DNA of 64,000 nt from Reticulitermes speratus (taxonomy: Eukaryota; Arthropoda; Insecta; Blattodea; Rhinotermitidae), in NCBI GenBank assembly GCA_021186555.1, contig JAJKFL010000006.1:36391478-36455477 (forward strand), in the 5' to 3' direction. The notes beneath the pieces are model-generated. The model was not told the origin of the DNA. It did no database searches and worked only from the letters and a program-made list of their open reading frames with translations. Shown piece after piece: positions 35,705-47,700 of the stretch (position 1 is the stretch's first letter; every line of letters begins with the position of its first letter). The position numbers were made by a program, and so were the translations under genes.

Positions 35705-38700
35705 ATGGAGCATATCAACGATATGACAGAGACTAATGTGTCACACGGTGCTAATCTACATGAGAGTCGTTTTAAGATACTTCTCTTTATATTTCGACTG
35801 GGCGGACTTCCAATTAAGTTAAAGTCTGTGTCAAGAATTAATACAGTATATAATGCCACTATGATCGCGTGTTTTTATATTACTTTGGGGTCTCTATTCA
35901 TGGATTCGTTCGTTCATAGACATCAACTGGAGTACGCCATGAAGAAATTGCGTGCACTTATTGGACTTATATGTGTTACATGGATGCATCTGAGTTTCAG
36001 GTAAGCTGCTTTGAATTATATGTACACTAACGACAGTCTTGTTCTGGTTCATGTACTGGACGACTTTCAAATTCACTGACACACCGTTAAGTATGCACAT
36101 AATTGTCTGAATGGACGCTTTTTTACCGTGTAACTGAAGTACAAGCTCTCCTCAGCAACTCCCTTCCATTAGGCCCGACACATATCTAACTTGTAAGTTC
36201 ATGACAAAGGGCTTCCCTCGGTTACAAACGACGTTCCTTTACGGCACTGCAATTCGTCTGCGACATTTCAGCTGTAATGATACGTATAATCGTTATTTGA
36301 CACACCCGGTCATTAACCGTATCACATATTTGTTTTCACACAATACGATCTTAAAACGTTTTGTTCGGTTTGTCGTCGTTACTTCCTATACATTGTTCGT
36401 ATGTGCCCCTCTACAATCACCACGTTTATCCTTTTTACGTTAGTATGTGCACATCCCGTGTTTTAGTAATATGATCCTCTAACTTCGTGTAAGCCTACTT
36501 CTAAGCTGCAGTATGTTGGTATTCCTTATCTAATATAAAATGAATTACGATTTTTTCTGGAAAACTTAACAGATAATTCAGTTCATCTTTAACTGCAAGA
36601 ATAAACGGCGTGTTGTTTAATTTTTAACGTAAACGTAATATAAACGTAGAATATAAAAAACTAAGACAGTTTTCATGGATTGAAATATACTTATAAGTAC
36701 GATACAATAATTACCAAATTACGTAAGCTAAGTAGGACACATTTATTCTGAAGGCGCCAGAAAGCGGACAGTTATAGCGAGTACTCGAGAATAATGTATA
36801 AGAGAGTTTCCCAAAGGAGAACGTTCAATTCTCTCATCTGTATTATAACACTGTAGTGTCTTTGGTAGTTACCAACACGACACAGGATTCTGCTATCTCC
36901 ATTTGCTCCTTAGAATATTCACAGTGTCATTTTAGAAGATCGAATTATGAATATAAGAACATATCACTCAGTACGATAGCGTCATGCAGGTGCTTGTTAC
37001 TGATACATTCACTAATTAGTGTTCGTTCTCCATACAGTTACCATAAACGTGACATCGAACATCTGCTCAGTCTGACAGATTCCTTCACATGGGAAGAACT
37101 GCCGACCAGAGATCCTGACACTGGATATTTAACAAAGGCTGGGTACATTCCGATCATACAAACTATTCCTGCTTACATAATCGTGTTGGCGATGGTATAC
37201 CACACAGTTCAGAGTACCGTGCGTATTGTGCTCAGCCACGATATGATTATGACGACTTGGTATCCTTTCGACGCGTCAGTGAGCCCAATGTATGAATTTG
37301 CTAACTTAACACAGGTAATATTCATAACACAAAGAAGGAAAGATATAAACTTTTGAGAGAATCGCAATGTAAACTCTAAACGGATCTAAACCTGTTTAGA
37401 AATATTTACAGTAACGTTTAATTTGTCAAACAGATACGTCGTAAGTATCAACTTTAGAGAAAGAGTTGTAATTTCTCGCGTCGTAATATTTTCTGAACAT
37501 TCACTGGTACTGAAATAATAAAGTGTAAATTTTCACCCATTTTCAAATGGCAGAATATGCTAGACTAAAGTATACAGCCTACGAACCCTAGCCTGAATGT
37601 CCGGGAAAATATCAGTAATTTTATAGTAGATCCAAAGGCCTATTAATAAAACCGATGTACAAATGTACATGATATTACATGTACTAGTTATATTAAGAGG
37701 ATACCTCATCTCGCATTTTTCACTCTACAAATTGCTACCTTTATAATGTCTGATAACATACACAGTATGAAACATGGTACTTTGTGGGGAAGTATTATTT
37801 AGCTATTCCAAAATAATATTCAGCTACAAAAATGGTGTATTAATTACTTCATAACCTAAAATATGCAGCTACCAATAACGTTTGTTTCTTTTCGACAGTG
37901 TAACGTTGAAAAATTATGTCCTCGTAAGATAGATGCAGATATACAGACCGCCAATCACAAATATATTTTAAGGTATACTCTCATATACCTTTATTGCGAC
38001 ATGTTTCGTCTTACATTAAAAAGAGCCATCATCAGTCCAATTAAAGTCACCGAAGAAAAATCGTCCTGTATACCACACAAATCACTGTCATTATATACAG
38101 TCGAGGTCTCTACTTTACAGTTTGCAAAGGTTAAATACGCTGAAATCATTGAAAAATTAATGCAAGCCGAAAGTTGTCGCAATAAAGCTATGCCATAATA
38201 CAGGTATACCTTATAACATAGTTGTGTTTGACAGTCTCTGTCCATACATCTAGCGTATCTACATCACAACAGGATGTCCCACTTAAAGATATGCATTCCT
38301 ATGTCCTGTCGTTCGGAATAGATCTGAAATCGTTTCGCCGGTCTGGCCAGCGAGTACAGACACAAATCCCCTAACACGGTTTCTATATATTTCAAATGAC
38401 TGCTAGCTGCCTCAGGTAAACACAGGCCTGTACACATTTCCATTTATTTGAAACGTCACTCCAATAAGTCGTTCAATTTCTATCGTCAAGCAAGCTCAAG
38501 TCTTACGGTTCGTACGACCGTAGTTTGCAGACCCTGGTATTGTTTCTCTCCACACATGGCGCACTTTTACTGCGAGTGTTCATGTCAGAAACAGACGCGA
38601 AAGCACTTGTTTAAAATAATAAGCGAATTCCTCTGTAAATATCAAGATACTAAAATTAGAATTTACTGTAACAATATTGACAGGTTGTAAAATGCTTTTC

Positions 38701-41700
38701 AGCATGGTTAAGACATAGAAAAAACTAGTCATTTGTACAGAACACAAATATCGATGTACCAAACTAAAATAGGCCACGAGAGTTAGAGCCAGTTATGTAA
38801 TTAAGAGGTGACACAGCACTAGAACTGTGTATATGCACATGCAATTAGCATATTGGACACATCGTTACATTTGGAGGACCTGCTAGGGGACACAGCCTTA
38901 CCCGTTTTAGTAATATTACGAGACGTCGTAAAGGCTTTTCCCTTTATCAACATCGTTCTGCAACAAACAGTACTAAAGAAAAGGGCTTTATATTGTTGTT
39001 ACCCGTTGTGTGATAGACTACTCTTTTGGGCTCTGACCATTTTAACAGGAAATGCATATCTGTGACAGTTAACGATGAAGAAACGCAATCTTACACTCCA
39101 AATGATGTCTTATTATAAAACGTATAATATGGATTGTATATAGGAAATTGCGAATTTCATTTGGTAGTTGTAGAAACAGCTTCTTCCCGATCTCATACTT
39201 AATTACAATAAGAACATTATCCTTAGACCTTAAGGTAAACAGCCTCGAGTACCGTACCAAATTATGCGCGATTCAGGTCGGTTGCTGCCGGAATTTGGCC
39301 CACCAATAACTACTGTTACCTTCAGTCAGGGACAGCATAGCAATGACACTGCTGCATACTCCACGAAAATACCTCAGTAACCTTACATATATGACAGTGT
39401 ACTCAAAAATGACAACGCAATCTCCACAAAACTCTTCAAATTTAGAACCACATGACGCGAGTAGGAAGTTGGCACAAAACACAAAAACTTACGCCACGGT
39501 AACTCTTCACCGATACACTGGAGAAAAAGTTAATAAAACTGTAAAAAGCACAGGTGTTTCAGAGAGTGTTCTTAACCGGGAGGGACGACACACTTCTTGT
39601 TTATCGAAGGGATTTGAGCTCGCATCCCACCGTTGTATGATTTATGTGAAGAAAACTGAAGGCATGTGCTAGTCGCTGGTGATTGAATTTCACAATTTTG
39701 TGATAAAGCTAAGTTAGTGTGGGGTTTTATTTTTGCGTGTCACTCTTTTCCAAGGAAAGTGAAAAACATTCAGAACATGGCGATAATGGTCCGACAGAGA
39801 GCCAGAACTCTCAATGGATATGGAAATCCTGCCATTTGGAGCATAAGAAGCTAGACCCACAAGGCGTATCGTCGATCACCATACGTACATCATTTATTTC
39901 AATCAGTACAATGGTCAGCCGCTGACACATGTGGTTAGTCACCTGTGACTCCCCGCGGAGAAAAATCTTTAATCCCAAGCAAATCCATGTGGGATTTGTG
40001 GTGGACAAAGTGACATTGCGACATGTTTCTCTCTGAGTACTTTTGCATTGATTTTTCGATTTAATTCCACCAACGCTCCACATCATTTCATCGAGTTTCT
40101 GAATTTTAGCAATCATTTAGGAATCTGAAATTTACTCCAGCTGCTTTGTCGACGAAAACCAAGTTGTCTTCTCAGTCCACAGCAACTACTGAGCTCTACA
40201 AATGAGTTCTTACTTCAGAATAACTAAATCATCCATCATTCACAGGCCGTAGCATCACTCTTCATATTATGCTTATATTTCGGCTTCCCAAGTCTGTATG
40301 CTACGCTAGTATGTGTAGCCTGCAGTCAGCTCGACAAGCTCAGAGCGGCGCTGCTGGATATCAGACAGACACAACTAATGTCCGAGGAGGACTGCGGGGA
40401 TGGGGCTCACCAGACAGATGGTCACGTACGAGCTCATACTTCCGACGAATTGTTCCCCCACATGCTGGAGAAACTGAAAAACTGCATACGTCACCACCAG
40501 CAGATAAAAAGGTGCAGGTATAACTAAAATAAACTGAAACAAAACTCGATGTTATTATTCTGATTATCTGTGGAACTTGAGATTCTCTTACTTTTTTTTT
40601 CAGATACATGGAAGCATTAGAAGATACTATGAATCTTCCTTTATGTGGTACACTGTTCATGTTCTTGATATTAATGTGTTTTGACGCCTTCTCCGCAGTC
40701 ACGGTAACGTACTGACTTCATTTATCATTACATAGCGGTAATTCCCGCAATAAATTCAATTTCGGGCATATTACCTAAAGAATGCCTCTTATAACTTGAT
40801 TTGCTTCTTAAAGGAACATGCAAAACTTTCAAAAACACCATCAATATTCCTGTCTGAATAAGGGCGTACAACTAGCCTCTTTGGAGGCAGGCATTGAATT
40901 TGTAGTATTAAATGTATCAGCATTAAACTTCAAGAAATTCTTTTGTTTCGTCTGAGAAACTGTCGTTCATAAAATTTTTTCCACTTTTGTGATTCACTGC
41001 GTCTCTGTTTTACGCAAAGGATCGCTCTGTTTTGCTTATACTTTACCGATTAGATTATATTATTTAAAAAATCCTGTTAAATTATGTCACTCACCCCCCA
41101 TCTAGCACCGAGCGTATCACACAGTGTAGCTATGCATCTAAGCTAGCTAAATGCCTTGATTTCAGTCTTCCGCTGCGATGTTGATGAAATCTACGGTCTT
41201 CTGGGGTATTACGCGGCGTCGTGTGATACTTGTTTACCGACGTTTCGGAACAACGTATCGGTCCCATCCTCACGAGTCAAGAGTCCGAGTGGGAAAGAAA
41301 GCCTATAACATAGATTCTGGCAAGTACGGCGGGGCAGCAAAACGTGTGATGTGATGACAGCCAAAAGGGTGAGAGAGGGGTGGATACGGACAACGTATAG
41401 CTGCTGGGGGTACCGAGAATGCAAACAGCTAAGACAGTTGGAAAACATATGTGGAATAGAATAACAGTGAAGGAGGAAAACATAAGGATAAAACTAGATA
41501 AATAAATCCCAAATAAACCAACAGTATAAATTAAAAATATGAATTAATAAATTAGAAGAAAAATTAATCAAATCAGAGGGATGGCTGGGGGGGGGGGGAG
41601 ACAAGAAAATTGGCTGCTCCGATACCTGTGCGAGAACCGACCTCAGTATGGCGAAGTGCTGCCCTTGTGGCAGGGTGAGAATATTGGGAGAAAGTTGTAT

Positions 41701-44700
41701 GGAATTCAGCAATAACAGGGAAGGGAATTATGAATAAAAGAGTGAATCGTAAAATAACCAAGGAGATCTTCCTCGGCGGCAATGTTGTGCTTGGCCAGCA
41801 TTCTGCTGAGGCGACCGTATGTAACCTCCAGCTTCCTCCGTCCTGTGAAGAACGATCTGGGGCTGAGAACTCCAGTCGTGTACAGTGTCCCCTGTGAGTG
41901 CGGCCGGGTGTACATCGGACAGACAGGTCGGTCCATCGCCACCAGGATTAAAAAGCATAGCCGCCACATGCGGCTGGGACATCCAGAAAAATCGGCGGTG
42001 GCGGAACATAGGCTCACTCGGGATCACCTCATTAGTTTCCAAGACACCCAAATCCTCTCTACCAAATCCAGCTACATGGACCGACTCATCAGGGAGGCGA
42101 TTGAGTTGGAGCTCCACCCAAAAAATATGAACAGGGAGGATGGCCTGATTCTAAGCGGGTCATGAAAACCTCTCTTTCACCTCCTTAGAGAGAGTAGACG
42201 GCACCCCAACCCCCCCCCCCCCCCCCTCCCATAAGTGGTGACTAGCCCACGGTCCTTTTGAGGACCACACTCTCCCTCTACCTGTTCCACGTTATTCCAT
42301 TTCCCAGTGTTGCTGTCCCTTTAGCTGCATCTGTTTCTATCATTTCCTCAGGTTCTAGCTACTCTTTCTAACCCCCCCCCCCACTTCTGTTCCTCCATCA
42401 GCGATCTGGTTCCTTGTCCTTTCTATTCCCACTTTTTGATTCGCCTGGTCTTTTTCTCTTTTTCTCCGTCGATTGATTTATTTTGGAACATTTTACATTC
42501 TGTTTTCTTAAGTTTTCTTTGTCTTTATTTTTTATGCCTTTATACCCTTATTTTTGTTTTAATTTCATAATTTTGTTTTTATTCTGTTTTTATTGTTTGT
42601 TCATTTCATTTATTTTTATACTCCTTAGTTATGATATTTGCCGATCCCAGTGGTCGTGCGGTCTAAGGCGTGGGTCTTCGGCCGCTCGCTTACTAGGATC
42701 GTGGGTTCGAATCGATGCTACAACATGGATGCTGGGAAATATGATCCAATATGTGCATGATAACAGCCTTTTAAATATGGAAGATTATATAGATTTCCTC
42801 AGAAGGGCTAGATGGAAGGAGCGCACACATCGTGTAGGACTTAACACTTGTGTTAACTACCTGGAAGTTATAGATTATTGAAACACTAAATGGTGCACGG
42901 AGTACACTGCGCCAATAATGGGCAGTCTAGGCCAAGATGGGCAGTAGGCGGAGGACGTCCCACCGCGCCACAGCTACATGAGAAAATGGACAATATGTAG
43001 TTCAGGAATTCAACATAAACTACATCACGATCATGATCGTAAGTCAAGCAGTATCAGCAGAAGGATGCATAGCAGGCACTTGCCATCAATTGTGAAGGAA
43101 TACAACGAACAACATCCTTATATATATATTGAAATGTAACTACTAGTACATAATAAAGTTTGGTTTTATAAAAAAAAATCCCACCGGGGCATGGATGTCT
43201 GTCTCTTGTGAATGTTGTGTGAAGTCTCTGCGACGGGCTGGTCACTCGTCCAGAGGAGTCCTGCCGACTGTGGTGTGTCTAATGTGTGTGATCGTGAAAC
43301 CTCGACGAAACGAGGAGCCCAGGTCCATATAGGGTTGTCGAGCCACAGGAAAAAAAAAGTTATGATATTTATTTTTCTTTTCTTTTCAATTTTCATTTTC
43401 GATATTAATATTTTTATTTTTCAATTTAACTATTTCTTTATTCCTATTAAATTTTCCCTTTCTTTATGATTATTATCCTCAAATTTATTTTATTCTTACT
43501 TCTACTTTTATCATTTTATTTTTTCCTTAGTTATTTTACGATTCACTCTTTTATTCATAATTCCCTTCCCTGTTATTGCTGAATTCCATACAACTTTCTC
43601 CCATTATTCTCACCCTGCCACAAGGGCAGCACTTCGCCATACTGAGGTCGGTTCTCGCACAGGTATCGGAGCAGCCAATTTTCTTGTCTCCCCCCCACCC
43701 CCAGCCATCCCTCTGATTTGATTCTTTTTTCTTCTAATTTATTAATTCATATTTTTAATTTATACTGTTGGTTTATTTGGGATTTATTTATCTAGTTTTA
43801 TCCTTATGTTTTCCTCCTTCACTGTTATTCTATTCCACATATGTTTTCCAACTGTCTTAGCTGTTTGCATTCTCGGTACCCCCAGCAGCTATACGTTGTC
43901 CGTATCCACCCCTCTCTCACCCTATTGGCTGTCATCACATCACACGTTTTGCTACCCCGCCGTACTTGCCAGAATCTTTGTTATAGGCTTTCTTTCCCAC
44001 TCGGACTCTTGACTCGTGAGGATGGGACCGATATGTTGTCCCGAAACCTAAGTAAACAATTACCACACGACGCCGCGTAATACCCCAGAAGACCGCAGAT
44101 TTCAGCTAAATGCCTTCATGGTGTAAACAGGGACAAGTTTACCTTAGTTAAATTATACGAATATAAGCTTCTAATTCGTGTCATAAATTTTATTATAATA
44201 CAATTAAATTAAATACGAACTATATTTAAGTCAAATTAATATAATCTAACAACCGTAATGCTAGTGTTCTATTCCTCACTCTCTCTTCCAATACATTCCA
44301 CTACGTCAAAAACACAACTCCTATGTAAAATACGAGTGAAATATGATCATAATATTTACTCTCTCCCATAAACCTAAGCCTAACTTGCGAAATACAGATA
44401 TACTGGCACGAAATGAGAAAGCATAACGTACAGGTTCACCATATAATTTAAGGCCAACTCACAGAATTCGTAAGAAGTCACGTACAGACAGAAGCATATG
44501 CCTCGAAAACTGTCCATTACAAAATTCTGTACACAGTCATGAAATTTCACTTATGGTAAAACCAAATAAATTTCTGTAAGCCTCAAGATAAGTTAGAAAA
44601 CCACAGGCGGTAAGTAATTTAATTAAGGAAGGGAGGGTATATTCAATATAAACCGCATTCTTTAATATCATACACTCGAAATAAGATTTATGGAAGAACG

Positions 44701-47700
44701 AATGTATGCAGCAGAACTTCAATTAATACAATCAACTAAAACTAACGTTCCTTTTTCACAAGATATTAGTGCCTACTAAGTATTCGATGTGAATGAACAT
44801 TCCCACATTAAAATGTAATACCTTGTACAACTAAGTCAAGTAAAATTCTAAATACTTCGAATGTGTGTATATGGTTGAATGGAATCAGGTAAGTGTCAAA
44901 GTCTCCCTGAATTCTCTCACAAGTTTTACTCGTGTCAGTGTAATTCTAAGTACAAGAATTTTCATTTTACAGAGCTGGGGAGATCACACCGATGTATCGC
45001 AGGCCGTAGTCGTGTACACTTTTGCAACGGGATCTATATGTGTATACTGCTGGCTTGGAAATGAACTGTCAGAACAGGTAAGAAAAATTATGCTCTCGAA
45101 TCAGATCTGAATTTAATCCTCTTGACATTTTTATAAACTCAATATAGTTTCGAGTATGGAACATGTAATATAAAAAGCATCCCACTGGCGATTTATCAGA
45201 CGTTTGTTTCAGGCGTTACATTTATAAGAATTGAACGCTTATTATCATAGGCCCTAAGAAACTGTTTTCATATTTATGACGTATGTGACATAACTTCACA
45301 GAACATTCTTTGATACAGCATGAGTTTAAGTTCACTGTGAATAATTCTGTTTACATCCCCCACCAATCGCAACACAAACGTGTGCCTGTGCATTAACGTA
45401 TTTATATAGGACAATTATTCTTCCCTGTTACATGATTACTTATTAATTCACTTGTTGTAATCTCTTATATTTCCGTAACTTCGTTTCCAAAAATATTAAC
45501 ATTTAAGCAGAAATTTATCAGATTTACTTAGACATTAAGGCATATTACAAAAGATATGATAGAAGTTCAACGAAATTTTATACCTAACAATACTCTCTAT
45601 GTTTTCGAATTATTCCAGGCCGAAATGGTAAGAGACGCAGCATGGGGTTGCGACTGGGTAGGAACTCCTGTCCCATTCCAGCGCTGTCTGGTCTTCATCA
45701 TTGCTACAGCTAACAAGGAGTTCACACTCACAGCTGGAAAATTTGTTCCGGTGTGCAACTCTACAATGATGAATGTATGAATATTAATCGGTCTTTCCGC
45801 TGTTAAACAATCACCTTTATCATGTCCTGTCGGTTCACTGACCATAGACATACAAGGTAGGCCACCCCCAAACCCGCATACGCGCGTTAAGTCGAAGCGA
45901 GACTGTCAGTTCTGTAGACGTGAGGAGTCACTGTCAGACGTCGGTAGATATGTGGCCTCACTGAAGCACAGCCTGTTAAATACGGTTCTTACGAGAAATG
46001 TCATTTTAAATTCAAAAGACACTTTCCTGATGCGCCCTTTCATACTCGAGAACATTTTACAAATAAGTGACACTGTTTCGGGCAGGAGGTTTCATTGCTG
46101 TCGGTAACAGAACTTGCACAAGACACGCGATAAATGAGGAAGAATCGGACGATATTAGTGATAGACTGACTTGTTGCTTCAACTGAAAATGCAAACGGAA
46201 GTGTTTGCATTTTAAGTCGGACGATATTAGTGATATACTTCCACTTAAAATGCAAACGGAAGTGTTTGTATTTTAAGTCGGACGATATTAGTGATAGACT
46301 GACTTGTTACTTCGACTTAAAAGGCAAACGGAAGTGTTTGCATTTTAAGTCGGACGATATTAGTGATAGACTGACTTGTTACTTCGACTTAAAATGCAAT
46401 CGGAAGTGTTTCCATTTTAAGTCAGACGATATTAGTGATAGACTGACTTGTTGCTTCGACTTAAAATGCAAACGGAAGTTTTTGCATTTTAAGTCGGACG
46501 ATTTTAGTGATAGACTGGCTTGTTGCTTCGACTTGAAATGCAAACGGAAGTGTTTGTATTTTAAGTCGGACGATATTAGTGATAGACTTCGACTTAAAAT
46601 GCAAACGGAAGTGTTTGCATTTTAAGTTGGACAATATTAGTGATAGACTGACTTGTTGCTTCGACTTTAAATGCAAGCGGAAGTGTTTGTATTTTAAGTC
46701 GGACTATATTAGTGATAGATTGACTTGTTGCTTCGACTTAAAATGCAAACGGAAGTGTTTGTATTTTAAGTCGGACGATATTAGTGATAGACTGACTTGT
46801 TGCTTCGACTTAAAATGCAAACGGAAGTGTTTGTATTCTAAGTCGGACGATATTAGTCATAGACTTCGACTTAAAATGCAAACGGAATTGTTTGCATTCT
46901 AAGTTGGACGATATTAGTGATAGACTGACTTGTTGCTTCAACTTAAAATGCAAACGAAAGTGTTTGCATTTTAAGTCGGACGATATTAGTGATAGACTGA
47001 CTTGTTGCTTCGAATTAAAATGCAAACGGAATTGTTTGCATTTTAAGTCGGACGATATTAGTGATAGACTGACTTGTTGCTTCGAATTAAAATGCAAACG
47101 AAAGTGTTTGCATTTTAAGTCAGACGATATTAGTGATAGACCGACTTGTTGCTTCGAATTAAAATGCAAACGGAAGTGTTTGCATTTTAAGTCGGACGAT
47201 ATTAGTGATAGACTGACTTGTTGCTTCGACTTTAAATGCAAGCGGAAGTGTTTGTATTTTAAGTCGGACTATATTAGTGATAGATTGACTTGTTGCTTCG
47301 ACTTGAAATGCAAACGGAAGTGTTTGTATTTTAAGTCGGACGATATTAGTGGTAGACTGAATTGTTGCTTCGACTTAAAATGCAAACGGAAGTTTTTGCA
47401 TTTTAAGTCGGACGATATTAGTGACAGGCTGACTTGTTGCTTCGACTTAAAAAGCAAATGGAAGTGTTTGCATCATCAATACGAAATGATACAAAACCGC
47501 TACATATGCATCCGCATAACGCTACTGTGGTTCACAAAGAGATCGTGAAGCAAGGCGGAATTTTGTGAACTGGTACTTTCATGAAATATTAATGAAAAAT
47601 ACACCTAACGTTCCCTTTTCAGCAGTGAAGATTCGTTTAAAATAAGTGGATATCCTACGTAAAATCTCAATGTATATATTCTTTGATAATCCACGAAGTG

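Larger units (their letters stand above)
41158..44103 (+). mobile_element. Penelope-like element with inverted terminal repeats, in gene D intron 4
   Basis: The flanks 41145-41157 and 44104-44116 are an exact 13-bp duplication (AGCTAAATGCCTT), so the ends are certain. The outer ~580 bp on each side (41158-41757 and about 43528-44103) are near-identical inverted copies of one pseudo-LTR. Between them lie only the GIY-YIG part of the protein (41782-42165), a pyrimidine-rich 3' region and a SINE. The reverse transcriptase is absent, so the copy is 5' truncated. Inverted pseudo-LTRs and a C-terminal GIY-YIG domain are standard for Penelope-like elements. The copy matches the palindrome at 7078-7322. 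It is on the same strand as the receptor gene and would form a very long hairpin in its pre-mRNA. Confidence 0.9.

Noticed and set aside
42640-42712. Possible tRNA gene
   Set aside because: A and B boxes are present, but the sequence is the head of a SINE with target duplication and poly(A) tail, and it is interrupted after the B box.
46141-47475. CRISPR-like array
   Set aside because: Units are contiguous without unique spacers, in an insect intron.
46892-47548. 218-codon open frame (with antisense partners) in the 72-bp array
   Set aside because: The frame is a product of a period divisible by three without stops. No start context, domain or splice signals, and frames are open on both strands.
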